A DNA stretch of 64,000 bases from assembly GCF_028473645.1 (NCBI RefSeq), contig NZ_CP097269.1:5231501-5295500 (forward strand). The letters run 5' to 3'. The translations under genes were made by a program, and so were the position numbers. This document shows, piece after piece, positions 1 to 8,446 of the stretch. Every line of letters begins with the position of its first letter. The first letter of the stretch is position 1. Origin of the DNA: Acidovorax sp. GBBC 1281. GTDB taxonomy: Bacteria > Pseudomonadota > Gammaproteobacteria > Burkholderiales > Burkholderiaceae_C. The notes under the pieces are model-generated. The model did not search any database. It was not told where the DNA came from and was given only the letters and a program-made list of their open reading frames with translations.

Positions 1-866
1 GCCAGGCGGCGCTGGCCGCCACCTACCAGACGGGCTACCGCCTGGCGATGATCTGGGCCGGCGCGGGCGTGCTGTGGGTGGCCGCGCGCGCCGAGCTGCC
101 CGGCCTCGCCGGCTACCAGCACGGCGCCTGGCAGGCGGCCTACCTGACGATGGCCGCCTCGATGCTGGTGGGCACCGCGACCGTGCTGCTGTCGCGCGAG
201 CCCGTGCCGCGCCCGCTGCCGCCCGCACGCAACCCGGCCGAGTGGCTGCGCGGCGCGCTGGTCGATCCGTTCGCGGACTTCATCGGGCGCTACCGCTGGC
301 AGGCGGCGCTGATCCTGGCGCTCATCGCCGTGTACCGCATCAGCGACGTGGTGATGGGCATCATGGCCAACCCGTTCTACGTGGACATGGGCTACACCAA
401 GGACGAGGTCGCCGCGGTCACCAAGGTGTTCGGCGTGCTGATGACGCTGGCCGGCGCCTTCGTGGGCGGCGTGCTGTCCATGCGCCTGGGCGTGATGCGC
501 GTGCTGATGCTGGGCGCAGTGCTCAGTGCCTGCAGCAACCTGCTGTTCGCCTGGCTGGGCCTGCGCGGGCACGACGTGACCGGGCTGGTCTTCGTGGTGT
601 CGGCCGACAACCTGGCGGGGGGCATCGCGTCGGCGGCGTTCATCGCCTACCTGTCCAGCCTCACCAACGTGCAGTATTCGGCCACGCAGTACGCGCTGTT
701 CAGCTCCATGATGCTGCTGGCGCCCAAGTGGATCGCGGGCTTTTCGGGGCGCTTCGTGGACGCCTTCGGCTACACCGAGTTTTTCGTGGGGACGGCGCTG
801 CTGGGACTGCCGGTGCTGGTGCTGGTGCTGGTGGCGCCCAGGATCGAAACGCCCCCACGCCGGTGA
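1..866 (+). CDS. ampG: AmpG-like muropeptide permease, C-terminal part
   Basis: The reading frame is open at the left edge (first full codon at base 3), so the N-terminal half lies outside the window. About 288 residues are visible. They are strongly hydrophobic with several membrane segments and resemble the second half of AmpG, the major-facilitator permease that imports anhydro-muropeptides for cell-wall recycling: TYQTGYRLAM near the edge, then YRISDVVMGIM, GYTKDEVAAVTKVFG, and DNLAGGIASAAFIAYLSSL followed by YSATQYALFSS. The ATG at base 48 is internal. The gene ends 182 bases before the response regulator and is probably a separate unit. AmpG is favoured over other MFS families by these loop motifs. 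Confidence 0.85.
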   Translation, partial: QAALAATYQTGYRLAMIWAGAGVLWVAARAELPGLAGYQHGAWQAAYLTMAASMLVGTATVLLSREPVPRPLPPARNPAEWLRGALVDPFADFIGRYRWQAALILALIAVYRISDVVMGIMANPFYVDMGYTKDEVAAVTKVFGVLMTLAGAFVGGVLSMRLGVMRVLMLGAVLSACSNLLFAWLGLRGHDVTGLVFVVSADNLAGGIASAAFIAYLSSLTNVQYSATQYALFSSMMLLAPKWIAGFSGRFVDAFGYTEFFVGTALLGLPVLVLVLVAPRIETPPRR

Positions 867-881
867 TTTTCATGCCGGCAT

Positions 882-908
882 AACTATCAATTCAGTAGCA
901 TACGGAGC
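882..908. repeat. Possible dispersed intergenic repeat
   Basis: Just after the ampG stop lies ACTATCAATTCAGTAGC followed by ATACGGAGC. The ending GTAGC-N-GAGC resembles the copies near 27408 and 34287, which end GCTACAAAAA-AG-AGC. It is a weaker match than those and may be a degenerate member of the same family. Confidence 0.35.
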
Positions 909-969
909 ACGCCACGCCGGCCCGGCCTGCGCGGCCGCAAAATGGCCCCGGCTGGGAGGATGCCCCTGG

Positions 970-984
970 TTTACCTAACTTTAC
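970..984 (+). promoter_or_regulatory. TTTAC direct repeat, candidate response-regulator box
   Basis: Two TTTAC copies start at 970 and 980, exactly one helical turn apart, about 65 bases upstream of the response regulator start. Direct repeats with 10-11 bp period are the usual DNA site of OmpR-family dimers, so autoregulation by the gene downstream is a reasonable inference. No binding data are available. Confidence 0.4.
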
Positions 985-1048
985 GGGGACTTCAACGCAA
1001 CGACGCCCCCCGGCGCGACGATGAAGCCTCCCCCAAAGGACACCCGCC

Positions 1049-1765
1049 ATGAGCTCTCAACTGTTGATGATCGAAGACGACTTCCGCCTCGCCCAGATGG
1101 TGGGGGAATACCTCGGCCAGTCGGGCCTGGAAGTGACGCACATGGCCGATGGCAAGAGCGGCATGGCGCGCCTGCAGGGGGGCGATGCGGGGCCCCTGCC
1201 CGACCTGGTGATCCTGGACCTCATGCTGCCGGACATGGACGGGCTCGAAGTGTGCCGCCGCATCCGCTCGCTGCAGGGGCCGGCGGCGCAGGTGCCGGTG
1301 CTCATGCTGACCGCCAAGGGCGACCCGATGGACCGCATCATCGGCCTGGAGCTGGGCGCCGACGACTACCTGCCCAAGCCGTTCGAGCCGCGCGAGTTGC
1401 TCGCCCGCATCCGCGCCATCCTGCGCCGGCGCACCGACGGCGGCACGCCCGCCGCGCAGGTGCTGCGCTTCGGCTCGCTGGAGATCGACCGCGACGCGCG
1501 CACCGTCACCGTGAGCGGGCAGGCGGCCGAACTCACCTCCTACCAGTTCGACCTGCTGGTGGCGCTGGCCGAACGCGCGGGCCGCGTGCTCACGCGCGAC
1601 CAGATCATGGAGGCCGTGCGCGGCCGCGAGCTGGAAGCCTTCGACCGCTCCATCGACGTGCACATGGGCCGCATCCGCGCCGCGATCGAGCAGGATGCCA
1701 AGAACCCGCGCCGCATCCTCACGGTGCGCGGCGTGGGCTATGTGTTCGCCAAGCAGCAAGATTGA
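1049..1765 (+). CDS. OmpR-family response regulator
   Basis: A 238-residue DNA-binding response regulator. The receiver domain (about 1-120) shows the acidic pocket E9-D10-D11, the phospho-acceptor D57 in LVILDLMLPDMDG, the conserved Thr in MLTAKGD and the Lys in LPKPFEPRE. The C-terminal half (about 140-236) is a winged-helix domain of the OmpR/PhoB type, ending RILTVRGVGYVFA. It should be phosphorylated by the kinase encoded 5 bases downstream. The ATG at 1049 starts exactly at the family N-terminus and follows an AAAGGA element. A TTTAC direct repeat upstream suggests autoregulation. The inducing signal cannot be told from sequence. Confidence 0.95.
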   Translation: MSSQLLMIEDDFRLAQMVGEYLGQSGLEVTHMADGKSGMARLQGGDAGPLPDLVILDLMLPDMDGLEVCRRIRSLQGPAAQVPVLMLTAKGDPMDRIIGLELGADDYLPKPFEPRELLARIRAILRRRTDGGTPAAQVLRFGSLEIDRDARTVTVSGQAAELTSYQFDLLVALAERAGRVLTRDQIMEAVRGRELEAFDRSIDVHMGRIRAAIEQDAKNPRRILTVRGVGYVFAKQQD

Positions 1766-1770
1766 CCCCC

Positions 1771-2991
1771 ATGTCCAACCCGTTTTCCCGACGCCTGTAT
1801 CTGCGCATCTGGCTGGCCGTGGTGGTGGGCGTGGCCGTGCTCACCCTGGCCGTGGGATGGGCCTGGCGCATCGCCTCGGACCAGAACGCGCAGACGCCCC
1901 CCACCCCGCCCGCCCGCGAGATGGTGCTGATCAACGAGCGCGGCGAGCCGGTGCTGCGCGGGCTGGCCACGCGCATCCCGAACGGGCCGGCCGAGGGGCT
2001 GGAGTTCCGGGTGGAGGCCGAGGGCGGCGAGGTGTTCTCGCTGCAGATGGCGCCGCGCCCGAAGCCGCCCGGCCCCGACCGGCGCGGCGAGGTGGCGTTC
2101 TGGACCCGCCCGCCGTTCGGCTTCCTGTGGATGCTGGGCCTGGTCGGCGTGGCCGTGGCCGTGGGCGTGTTCCCCATCATCCGGCGGCTGCTGCAGCGGC
2201 TGGAAACCTTGCAGCGCGGCGTGCAGCGCTTCGGCGAAGGCGACCTTTCCGTGCGCGTGGCCGAGACCGGACATGACGAAGTGGCCGACCTGGCGCGCCA
2301 GTTCAACGCCGCGGCCGCACGCATCGAGACGCTCGTCAAATCCCACAAGTCGCTGCTGGCCAATGCCTCGCACGAGCTGCGCTCGCCGCTCACGCGCATC
2401 CGCATGGGGCTGGAGCTGATGCAGGGCTCGGCCCCGTCCCCGGCGTTCCGCGACGAGATCCTGCGCAACATCGCCGAGCTGGACCAGCTGGTGGACGAGA
2501 TCTTGCTCGCCAGCCGCCTGGATGCGCGCGAGGCGGACATGGGCACCGTCGAACTGGTGGACCTGCTGGGCCTGGCGGCCGAGGAGTGCGTGCGGGTGGA
2601 TGCCGAACTGGAAGCCGGCGCCGCCGACGCGGACGGCCTGGAGGTCAACGGCGTGGCCAAGCTGCTGCGCCGCGCCCTGCGCAACCTGCTGGAAAACGCC
2701 CGCCGCTACAGCCAGGGCGACATCACGGTGGGGCTGCAGCGCACCGGCACCCACGCCGAAGTGCGCGTGTGCGACCAGGGCCCCGGCGTGCCGCCGGCGC
2801 AGCGCGAGCGCATCTTCGAACCCTTCTACCGGCTGCCCGGCGCCAGCGAGCGCGCCGGCGGCGTGGGGTTGGGGCTGGCGCTGGTGCGCTCCATCGCGGA
2901 ACGCTCGGGCGGCACGGTGCGCTGCGAAGACCGCCCGGACGGGGAGGGCGGTGCCTGCTTCGTGCTCAGCCTGCCGTTGGCGAGCGCCTGA
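1771..2991 (+). CDS. HAMP-domain sensor histidine kinase
   Basis: A 406-residue inner-membrane sensor kinase. A first membrane helix lies near residues 10-31, a short periplasmic loop of about 75 residues follows, and a second helix near 113-133 leads into a HAMP domain. The H box ANASHELRSPLTRIR contains the autophosphorylated histidine (about H201). The N box LRNLLENARRYS, the G1 box DQGPGVP, the F box FEPFYRLPG and the G2 box GVGLGLAL are all present, so the kinase should be active. The start is taken at 1771, where the first membrane helix begins; a longer open frame upstream only overlaps the regulator gene. It is co-transcribed with, and should phosphorylate, the regulator before it. 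Confidence 0.93.
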   Translation: MSNPFSRRLYLRIWLAVVVGVAVLTLAVGWAWRIASDQNAQTPPTPPAREMVLINERGEPVLRGLATRIPNGPAEGLEFRVEAEGGEVFSLQMAPRPKPPGPDRRGEVAFWTRPPFGFLWMLGLVGVAVAVGVFPIIRRLLQRLETLQRGVQRFGEGDLSVRVAETGHDEVADLARQFNAAAARIETLVKSHKSLLANASHELRSPLTRIRMGLELMQGSAPSPAFRDEILRNIAELDQLVDEILLASRLDAREADMGTVELVDLLGLAAEECVRVDAELEAGAADADGLEVNGVAKLLRRALRNLLENARRYSQGDITVGLQRTGTHAEVRVCDQGPGVPPAQRERIFEPFYRLPGASERAGGVGLGLALVRSIAERSGGTVRCEDRPDGEGGACFVLSLPLASA

Positions 2992-3154
2992 CCTCCTTGC
3001 GAAGGCGCGGCTCGCGCCGCACCTGCACTGGTACACGACTGGGGCCGCAATGCAAGGGCATGCGCCCGCTGTTGCGCATGGTCACATCTGTTTCGTTCGG
3101 TCAGCGGCTTGGCCCCGGAATCCGGGTGGCTTCGGAAGGCGGTTTCCCTTATCC

Positions 3155-3177
3155 TGTATTCCGCCCAACGGAATACA
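3155..3177. promoter_or_regulatory. 23-bp perfect palindrome, candidate operator
   Basis: Two perfect 9-base arms, TGTATTCCG and CGGAATACA, are separated by five bases. The palindrome sits 45 bases before the ATG of the prephenate-dehydratase-like gene, where a repressor or activator would act. The shape is compatible with a GntR- or TetR-type dimer, but no regulator gene of that type lies beside it. Confidence 0.55.
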
Positions 3178-3221
3178 AGACCGAGGCGTCCATTTTGCAC
3201 ACCGATCCACCCAGTTCCACC

Positions 3222-3737
3222 ATGGCAGTCAAAGACATCCGGGTCATCCACACCCTCGGGCCGGCCGGCACCAACTGCGAAGCCGCAGCCCACGAATGGT
3301 TCCGGCGCAACGGCCGCAAAGGCACCGTGCACCTGCACCCCACCTTCGAGATCGCCGCCCAGGCGCTGAATGACGATCCGGCCATCGCGGTGCTGGGGTG
3401 CGTGGCCTATCCCGACCTGCACAATCTCGTGTTCTCCAACCTGAACCGCTTCCAGATGGTGGATGTCTTCGTGATGCCCACCTTCAACATGATCCTGGCA
3501 TCGCGCACGGGCGAGGCGCCCCGCACCATCTCGACCCATCCCGCGCCGCAGCAGCTGGCGCCCCCCGGCACGGAGCTGTGCTTCGTCAACAGCAATGCGC
3601 AGGCCGCCGTGGAATGCCGGCACGGCCGCACGGACGGCTGCATCACCACGGCCAAGGCGGCCCATTCGCTGGGGCTCAAGACGATTCAGGACTTCGGGCC
3701 GGTGCCGATGGGTTTCACGATCCACGCGGCGGTGTGA
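3222..3737 (+). CDS. Prephenate dehydratase-like domain protein
   Basis: A 171-residue protein that opens with VIHTLGPAGTNCEAAAHEWF, very like the start of the prephenate dehydratase catalytic fold (LGPxGTxSxxAA), a type 2 periplasmic-binding-like domain. It also resembles BacA, the prephenate decarboxylase of bacilysin synthesis. It is shorter than a complete PheA (no chorismate mutase and no ACT regulatory domain), so a role in phenylalanine synthesis is doubtful; a specialised decarboxylase or ligand-binding role is equally possible. No strong ribosome site precedes the ATG, and a TTG at 3195 is an in-frame alternative. The gene stands alone behind the 23-bp palindrome. Confidence 0.65.
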   Translation: MAVKDIRVIHTLGPAGTNCEAAAHEWFRRNGRKGTVHLHPTFEIAAQALNDDPAIAVLGCVAYPDLHNLVFSNLNRFQMVDVFVMPTFNMILASRTGEAPRTISTHPAPQQLAPPGTELCFVNSNAQAAVECRHGRTDGCITTAKAAHSLGLKTIQDFGPVPMGFTIHAAV

Positions 3738-3850
3738 AGCCGGTCAGCGACAACGCACAGATGCGGCCTGACTTTTCTACGGCCCCCGATCACCGGTTGA
3801 AATAGCGAGAAATGCATTGTCGGCCGCCTGGCGTCCACGCGCCACAGCGC

Positions 3851-4228
3851 CTACCGCGGGCAAGGCGCGCCGCATTCAGGAGGAATATTTTCAAAGATGA
3901 TGTCCATTCCAACCGCCACTGTGGACGATGAATCCATGTACCACCGTGCATCCCCATTCAGCCACAGATCAACCACGGCACTCTCGCCCAAAAGAATTTC
4001 GGGCTCTACGCGATAGAGACGCACGAAAGAGGGAATTTTCAGATCATGGTGAAGCATGCGCTGAAATAGCGAAGCGTCGTAGTAGTCCACTCGGTACACA
4101 TGGCGAGGACTGAAATCGCTTCCCTTGAATGCAGGCTTGAAAAGCAACCATCCTGCTCCGGCCAAGCAGGCAAAAAGCAGCGTCCAGAAAAAAATCCGTT
4201 TTTGATGAATGCTTATGACAGATTTCAT
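3851..4228 (-). CDS. Small membrane protein coupled to DUF6402 gene
   Basis: A 125-residue protein with one membrane helix near residues 11-31 and a soluble remainder predicted to face outward. No family is recognised. Its ATG overlaps the TGA of the upstream DUF6402 gene by four bases (ATGA), so translation is probably coupled and the two products likely act together, for example as effector and partner or immunity protein. Base composition is clearly poorer in GC than the flanking core genes, which suggests transfer. Because the upstream gene is now broken by insertion sequences, expression of this gene may be reduced or driven from the insertion element. Confidence 0.65.
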   Translation of the reverse strand: MKSVISIHQKRIFFWTLLFACLAGAGWLLFKPAFKGSDFSPRHVYRVDYYDASLFQRMLHHDLKIPSFVRLYRVEPEILLGESAVVDLWLNGDARWYMDSSSTVAVGMDIIFENIPPECGAPCPR

Positions 4229-6007
4229 TGAAGGTCAAACCTCAGAGGGAATGCAAGGCGGACGCGGTGGACATCAGAAAGCACCATGAAATCCCCACCT
4301 CTACCTTGCAGAGCGCTCCAACGCCGGAAATCGTTGTTCTGCACTTCGTATTTCGTTGCCGCGACGTCGGCTGCGTCCGTATGCACCCATTGATCTGAAA
4401 TCGGTATGTCTCTGCGAAGTTGGAAATGACGCTCCACTCCCGTTGCTCCCCAAAATCCTAACGGTTGGGACATCAAAGGATTGCTATCGTTGAAGTCATA
4501 GGAATCTCGCAGATAGAACGCCAGTTCATCGATATCTACGGTGCCAGAACCGTTACTTCCCGTTGAAACGAACCCAGACGCTGCCACTTTTAATTGCGCT
4601 TCGCCCATCGCCCCGTAGAAATCATCCATAGGGTCACTCAGTTTTCCGAACGTCAAATAGTTCACTTGGCAAGTGGCATCCAGCACCTTCGCAGATTGAT
4701 TGAAATCACCAAATCTCCACCGCTTCAGCGTTTTTCCAAAGCTCTGATCTTTGATTTTTTGCCTCAGTTCTTTAATGCCTTTGGCGGTCGCCCATCCGCT
4801 TTGCAGTGTGGCCATCGCGGTCTGGACACGGGCGAATCGAAGGGCCCAGGACATCGTGACAATGCTTTCTTCCAGGTGCACAGAACTGAGTTGATTCAAA
4901 CGATGCGGAGAGCGGCTCTCTTTCATTTCTGCCGGCATGCGAAAAGCGGCCCCGTTAAACCACCGCTCCATCAAACCTGCCGCGACAGGCCACCCCATTC
5001 GCGAGCGCATCACCCCCGGTATATCTTCGAGTTGAAACAGCCGAACCTTAGGCGGTAACTTCTTCTGCAATTGCGCCCGAAGACTTTCCTGATCCACTTT
5101 CACCAGGCGCTGTTGCACAAATCGAATTGCAGACGGCATGACCCCAACCCCAGACGGACCTATGCCACAGCAGTCACCGACACGGTGTGAGGACGGCCGA
5201 TCTGACTGAACCGATTGAGCAAGGCCACGCGGACATGCAGCTCCACAACCTGGCGGTCGAACGTGCGCGCGATCACCCGTTCGCCCAGTCGCTTGAAGCA
5301 GTGCATCTTCGTCTCCACAAGGCTGCGCCGGTGGTAGCCGCTCCACTTCTTCCAAATGCCGCGACCCAGGCGCTGGCACGCCCGAATGGCCTCATTACGA
5401 TGCGCCGAGCCCGGACTCGACTTCTTCCAATGGCTGGCGTTCTTGCGGGGCGGGATCACCGCCATCGCGTGCCGCTCGGCAATGGCGTCCAGGCAGGCGC
5501 GCGTGTCGTAGGCGCCATCGGCACTGACGCTTTCGATGGATTCGTCAGTGGGAATCTGAGCCAGCAACCCGGGCAACATCGGCGCATCCCCAATGGCGTT
5601 GCTGGTCACCTCGATGGCGCGTATTTCCAGCGTCTGCGCGTCGATGCCCAGATGGACCTTGCGCCATTCGCGCCGGTATTCAGCACCATGCTTCTTGCGT
5701 TTCCACTCTCCTTCGCCCAGGAACTTGATGCCGGTGCTGTCCACCAGCAACTGCAGCGGCGAGTTGGTTCGCTGGTAGCTCAGTTCGACCTGCAAGGTCT
5801 TTTGGCGCCGGCAAACAGTGCTGAAGTCAGGTACCGGCCAGTCCAGCTTTGCCAGCCGCAGCAGGCTCTGCACCATGCCCAGCGCCTGTCGCAAGGGCTG
5901 GCCGAACAGGCACTTGATGCTCAGGCAGAACTGGATTGCTGCGTCCGAGAAGGTTCGGCTGCGTCCACGCCTGCCGGTCGGCGTGCCAAACCACTGCATG
6001 CCCTCAT

Positions 6008-7102
6008 CTAGTGTCCTGTCCCGTTAATTCGCCCGCATAGTCTGGCGAGTTTTTCGAGGATGGAGTCTGCTGTAGCTGTCCAAGTAAACGGCTGGCAGGA
6101 CTGGTTGTAATTCGCGATGAATGTGTCGATCTTGTTGATCAGATCCTTCACGCTGGTGAACGAGCCACGGCGGATTGCCCGCGTGGTGATGATCGAGAAG
6201 AAGCGCTCGACCTGATTGAGCCAGCTTGAATAGGTCGGAACGAAGTGCATGTGCCAGCGAGGCCGCTCGGCCAACCAAGCGCGCACCTTTGGATGCTTGT
6301 GGCTGGCGTAGTTATCAGCTATGCAGTGCACATCCAGTTCGTCGGGCACTGCCTTGTCGATGGCGCGCAGGAAGGCAAGGAACTCTTGATGACGATGCCG
6401 GGGCCGGCACTGCGCGATCACTTGGCCATTCATCACGTTCAGGGCCGCGAACAAGGTGGTGGTGCCGTGGCGCACGTAGTCGTGCGTGACACCTTCGACA
6501 TAGCCAAACCCCATTGGCAGCATCGGCTGCGTACGCTCCAAAGCTTGGCATTGGCTCTTCTCGTCCACGCACAGCACCAGCGCGTTGTCAGGTGGGTTCA
6601 GGTACAGCCCCACAACGTCGCGCAGCTTCTCGATGAACAGCGGATCGGTCGACAGCTTGAAGCTGTCGGCCCGGTGCGGCTTGAGGTTGAAGGTCTGCAG
6701 ATAGCGCGCCACCGTGCTCTTGCTGATGCCCGTATCGGCGGCCAGCGTGCGGGTGCTCCAGTGGGTACCCCCATCAGCAGGCTTGGTGTGCAACGTCTTG
6801 GTAATCAACTCAGCAACACGCTCGTCATCTACCGTGCGGGGGCGACCCGGGCGCAACTCGTCGTAAAGCCCTGCAATGCGATGGCGCGCATAGCGCCCGC
6901 GCCACTTGGTGACAGTGCTACGACTGATCCCCAGAGCCTGCGCAACCGCGGTGCTGGCTTTATCTGTGCCTTCGCAAGTCAGCACGATGCGCGCCCTGAG
7001 CGACAACGCCGCTGGCAGCGAACGTGATCGCGCCATGGACGTCAGTTCCGCGCGCTCCACTTCACTAAGCGCAATTTCTGTTCGGGTCGTTGCATTGGGC
7101 AT
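6008..7102 (-). CDS. IS630-family transposase (copy 1)
   Basis: A 364-residue Tc1/mariner-like transposase. Helix-turn-helix segments occupy roughly residues 30-140 (ALGISRSTVTKW, DTGISKSTVARYL), followed by the RNase-H-like catalytic domain with D180 (CVDEKS), D263 (ADNYASHK) and E299 (NQVERFF). The last residues, RINGTGH, are read from the terminal inverted repeat, and the stop codon TAG is made from the duplicated TA target plus a flanking G, so it lies outside the element. The predicted protein is identical to that of the copy at 49590-50684, so this element is likely still active or recently was. Confidence 0.95.
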   Translation of the reverse strand: MPNATTRTEIALSEVERAELTSMARSRSLPAALSLRARIVLTCEGTDKASTAVAQALGISRSTVTKWRGRYARHRIAGLYDELRPGRPRTVDDERVAELITKTLHTKPADGGTHWSTRTLAADTGISKSTVARYLQTFNLKPHRADSFKLSTDPLFIEKLRDVVGLYLNPPDNALVLCVDEKSQCQALERTQPMLPMGFGYVEGVTHDYVRHGTTTLFAALNVMNGQVIAQCRPRHRHQEFLAFLRAIDKAVPDELDVHCIADNYASHKHPKVRAWLAERPRWHMHFVPTYSSWLNQVERFFSIITTRAIRRGSFTSVKDLINKIDTFIANYNQSCQPFTWTATADSILEKLARLCGRINGTGH

Positions 7103-7169
7103 GGCGGCACCTCAAGGATGGCCCGAAACCATGCAGCTATCGTGCCTGCGAATTAACGGGACAGGACAC
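6011..7169 (-). mobile_element. IS630-family insertion sequence (copy 1)
   Basis: A 1159-bp element bounded by perfect inverted ends GTGTCCTGTCCCGTTAATTCG and flanked on both sides by TA (6009-6010 and 7170-7171), the target duplication expected of the IS630 family. It lies inside the IS903-group transposase, in the same orientation, so it arrived second. An apparently identical copy occurs at 49593-50751. Confidence 0.95.
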
Positions 7170-7452
7170 TAGCCACATCGTCAACGAGCCTCGCGCTTTC
7201 AGCGCCGCGTTGTACGCCTTCCAGTTCGTCGTGCGGTACTTGCTCCGCTGCCTGTTCTTCGTCTCTGTCACGCAGTCAGTCTACGGGCATCAGCATCGCG
7301 ATTTGTGCAACAAAGCCCTTTCACCACGCCATCCATGGATTGCCCTCCCTGATTTTTGAACAGGCATTTTCAATGGCGAATCCACTCAAGGTTAAGTAAT
7401 GACATATTTATTCGTAACCAATAGTCACACCGGGGCGCGTCCAACGACGCAA

Positions 7453-8427
7453 TCAGTTGCGCCAGGCGAGCGAGCGGGCCTCGCCCTGGATCACGGGCGC
7501 CTGGGCATTGAGCGTCTCGCCCGCCAGCACACGCTCGTACATGCGCAGGTAGTCGCGTGCCATGCGCTCGGCGCCGAAGTGGCGCACGGCATGGTCGTGG
7601 CAAGCCCGGGGGTCGAAGCGGTTGGCGCGCACCGCCTCGGCCAGGGCACTGGCGTTGTCCGCCAGCACGCCGCATTCGGCGGGCACCAGTTCCGGCAGCG
7701 CGCCGTAGGGCGTCGAGAACACGGGGCAGCCGAAGTACAGGCTCTCGATGACGGCCAGGCCGAAGGGCTCGTGCCAGCGCACCGGAAAGATCAGCCCGCG
7801 CGAGGCGTTGAGCCGCTCGGTCTTCTGCGCGCCGCCCACCATGCCGAAGAAATGGATGCGGCGCGACAGCGTCCACCGGAAACCCCGGCGGAAATTGATG
7901 CGGTCGCCGCCCAGTACGTCCAGCTCCACCCCGGCCAGCTGGGCCACGCGGATGGCGCCGCTCACGTTCTTCACGCGCCACGCGGCCTTGCCCAGGAAGT
8001 GGTAGTGGTCGCGGGGCCGGGCGAAGTCCACAGCGCCGTAGCTCTCCCACTGCAGGCCGTTGTAGACGAACTCGGTGGAGCCGTAGCGCGCCGCATGGTC
8101 GCGCGAGAGGAACACGGTGTTGCGCGGCAGCGGCTTGGGCTTTCGGGCATTGCCGTGCTCGGTGACCAGGTAGGGCGTGCCGATCTCGGTGCGGGGGTTG
8201 AACTGGAAGTGCGTGATGTCCACGTCGGCGGGAATCTGCGAATCCCACGGCGCATCGGGCCGGATGGGCAGCACCGCGCCGAAGTCGCAGGTGGAGCCCT
8301 CGGGCACCAAGTAGCTCACGCGGTGGCCCAGGCGCACCAGCATCTGGCCCAGGTCCCAGATGACGCGCTCGGTGCCGCCATAGCCGTAGACCGGGATCGG
8401 GGAGTTGTTGACGAGCAGCACGTGCAT
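7453..8427 (-). CDS. GT4-type glycosyltransferase
   Basis: A 324-residue cytoplasmic glycosyltransferase of the GT-B fold. The N-terminus MHVLLVNNSPIPVYGYGGTERVIWDLG contains the glycine-rich acceptor-side loop; the C-terminal half has the donor-site motif PVRWHEPFGLAVIESLYFGCPV, with the E-x7-E arrangement of family GT4. The start is set at the ATG 8427, where the fold begins; a longer upstream frame only shadows the neighbouring ligase gene. It lies 19 bases after the O-antigen ligase on the same strand, so it likely adds a sugar to lipopolysaccharide core or another surface glycan. The sugar cannot be predicted. Confidence 0.9.
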   Translation of the reverse strand: MHVLLVNNSPIPVYGYGGTERVIWDLGQMLVRLGHRVSYLVPEGSTCDFGAVLPIRPDAPWDSQIPADVDITHFQFNPRTEIGTPYLVTEHGNARKPKPLPRNTVFLSRDHAARYGSTEFVYNGLQWESYGAVDFARPRDHYHFLGKAAWRVKNVSGAIRVAQLAGVELDVLGGDRINFRRGFRWTLSRRIHFFGMVGGAQKTERLNASRGLIFPVRWHEPFGLAVIESLYFGCPVFSTPYGALPELVPAECGVLADNASALAEAVRANRFDPRACHDHAVRHFGAERMARDYLRMYERVLAGETLNAQAPVIQGEARSLAWRN

Positions 8428-8446
8428 GGCGAAACCTTCTTGGCGG

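Larger units (their letters stand above)
5160..7271 (-). pseudogene. IS903-group transposase split by IS630 insertion
   Basis: The transposase begins with a GTG at 7271 (VTETKNRQRSKYRTTNW), is broken at a TA dinucleotide after TMWL, and resumes at 6008 with DEGMQWFGTPTGRRG. Excising the insert with one TA restores an uninterrupted frame of 316 residues. The DDE residues lie in LLVDSTGIKF, SADGAYDT and RSLVETKMHCFKRLG, all in the distal part. An internal ATG at 5999 could still produce a shortened protein lacking the N-terminal DNA-binding region, which should not transpose normally. Confidence 0.9.
5106..7317 (-). mobile_element. IS903-group (IS5 family) element, interrupted
   Basis: The ends are GGCGCTGTTGCACAAATCG at 5106 and, inverted at 7317, GGCTTTGTTGCACAAATCG; they differ at two positions. 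A perfect 9-bp target duplication CTTTCACCA flanks the element at 5097-5105 and 7318-7326. Nine-base duplications and ends of the form GGCTTTGTTG are typical of the IS903 group of the IS5 family. Without the IS630 insert and its TA duplication the element is 1051 bp, the usual length of the group. It sits inside the DUF6402 gene in the same orientation. Confidence 0.93.
4225..7336 (-). pseudogene. DUF6402 family gene split by nested insertion sequences
   Basis: The body at 4225-5096 encodes a DUF6402-type protein; SRMGWPVAAGLMERWFNG, VNYLTFGKLSDPMDDFYGAMGEAQLKVAA and DELAFYLRDSYDFND are family-like stretches (family recalled, not searched). The 5' end lies beyond the insertion: an ATG at 7336, preceded by a good ribosome site (GGGAGGG, six bases before), gives MDGVVK. 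Removing the insertion and one copy of the 9-bp duplication restores one frame, MDGVVKVDQESLRAQ, of 296 residues. The gene is therefore inactivated unless translation starts inside the element. DUF6402 proteins often accompany type VI secretion toxins, but no secretion gene is near. Confidence 0.85.

Noticed and set aside
5097..5379. N-terminal extension of the DUF6402 frame into the insertion element
   Set aside because: These codons are read from the opposite reading of IS903 sequence and are not part of the original protein; the true start is at 7336.
7370..8248. Minus-strand open frame next to the GT4 gene ending MSLLNLEWIRH
   Set aside because: It overlaps the glycosyltransferase almost entirely in another frame and has no recognisable product.
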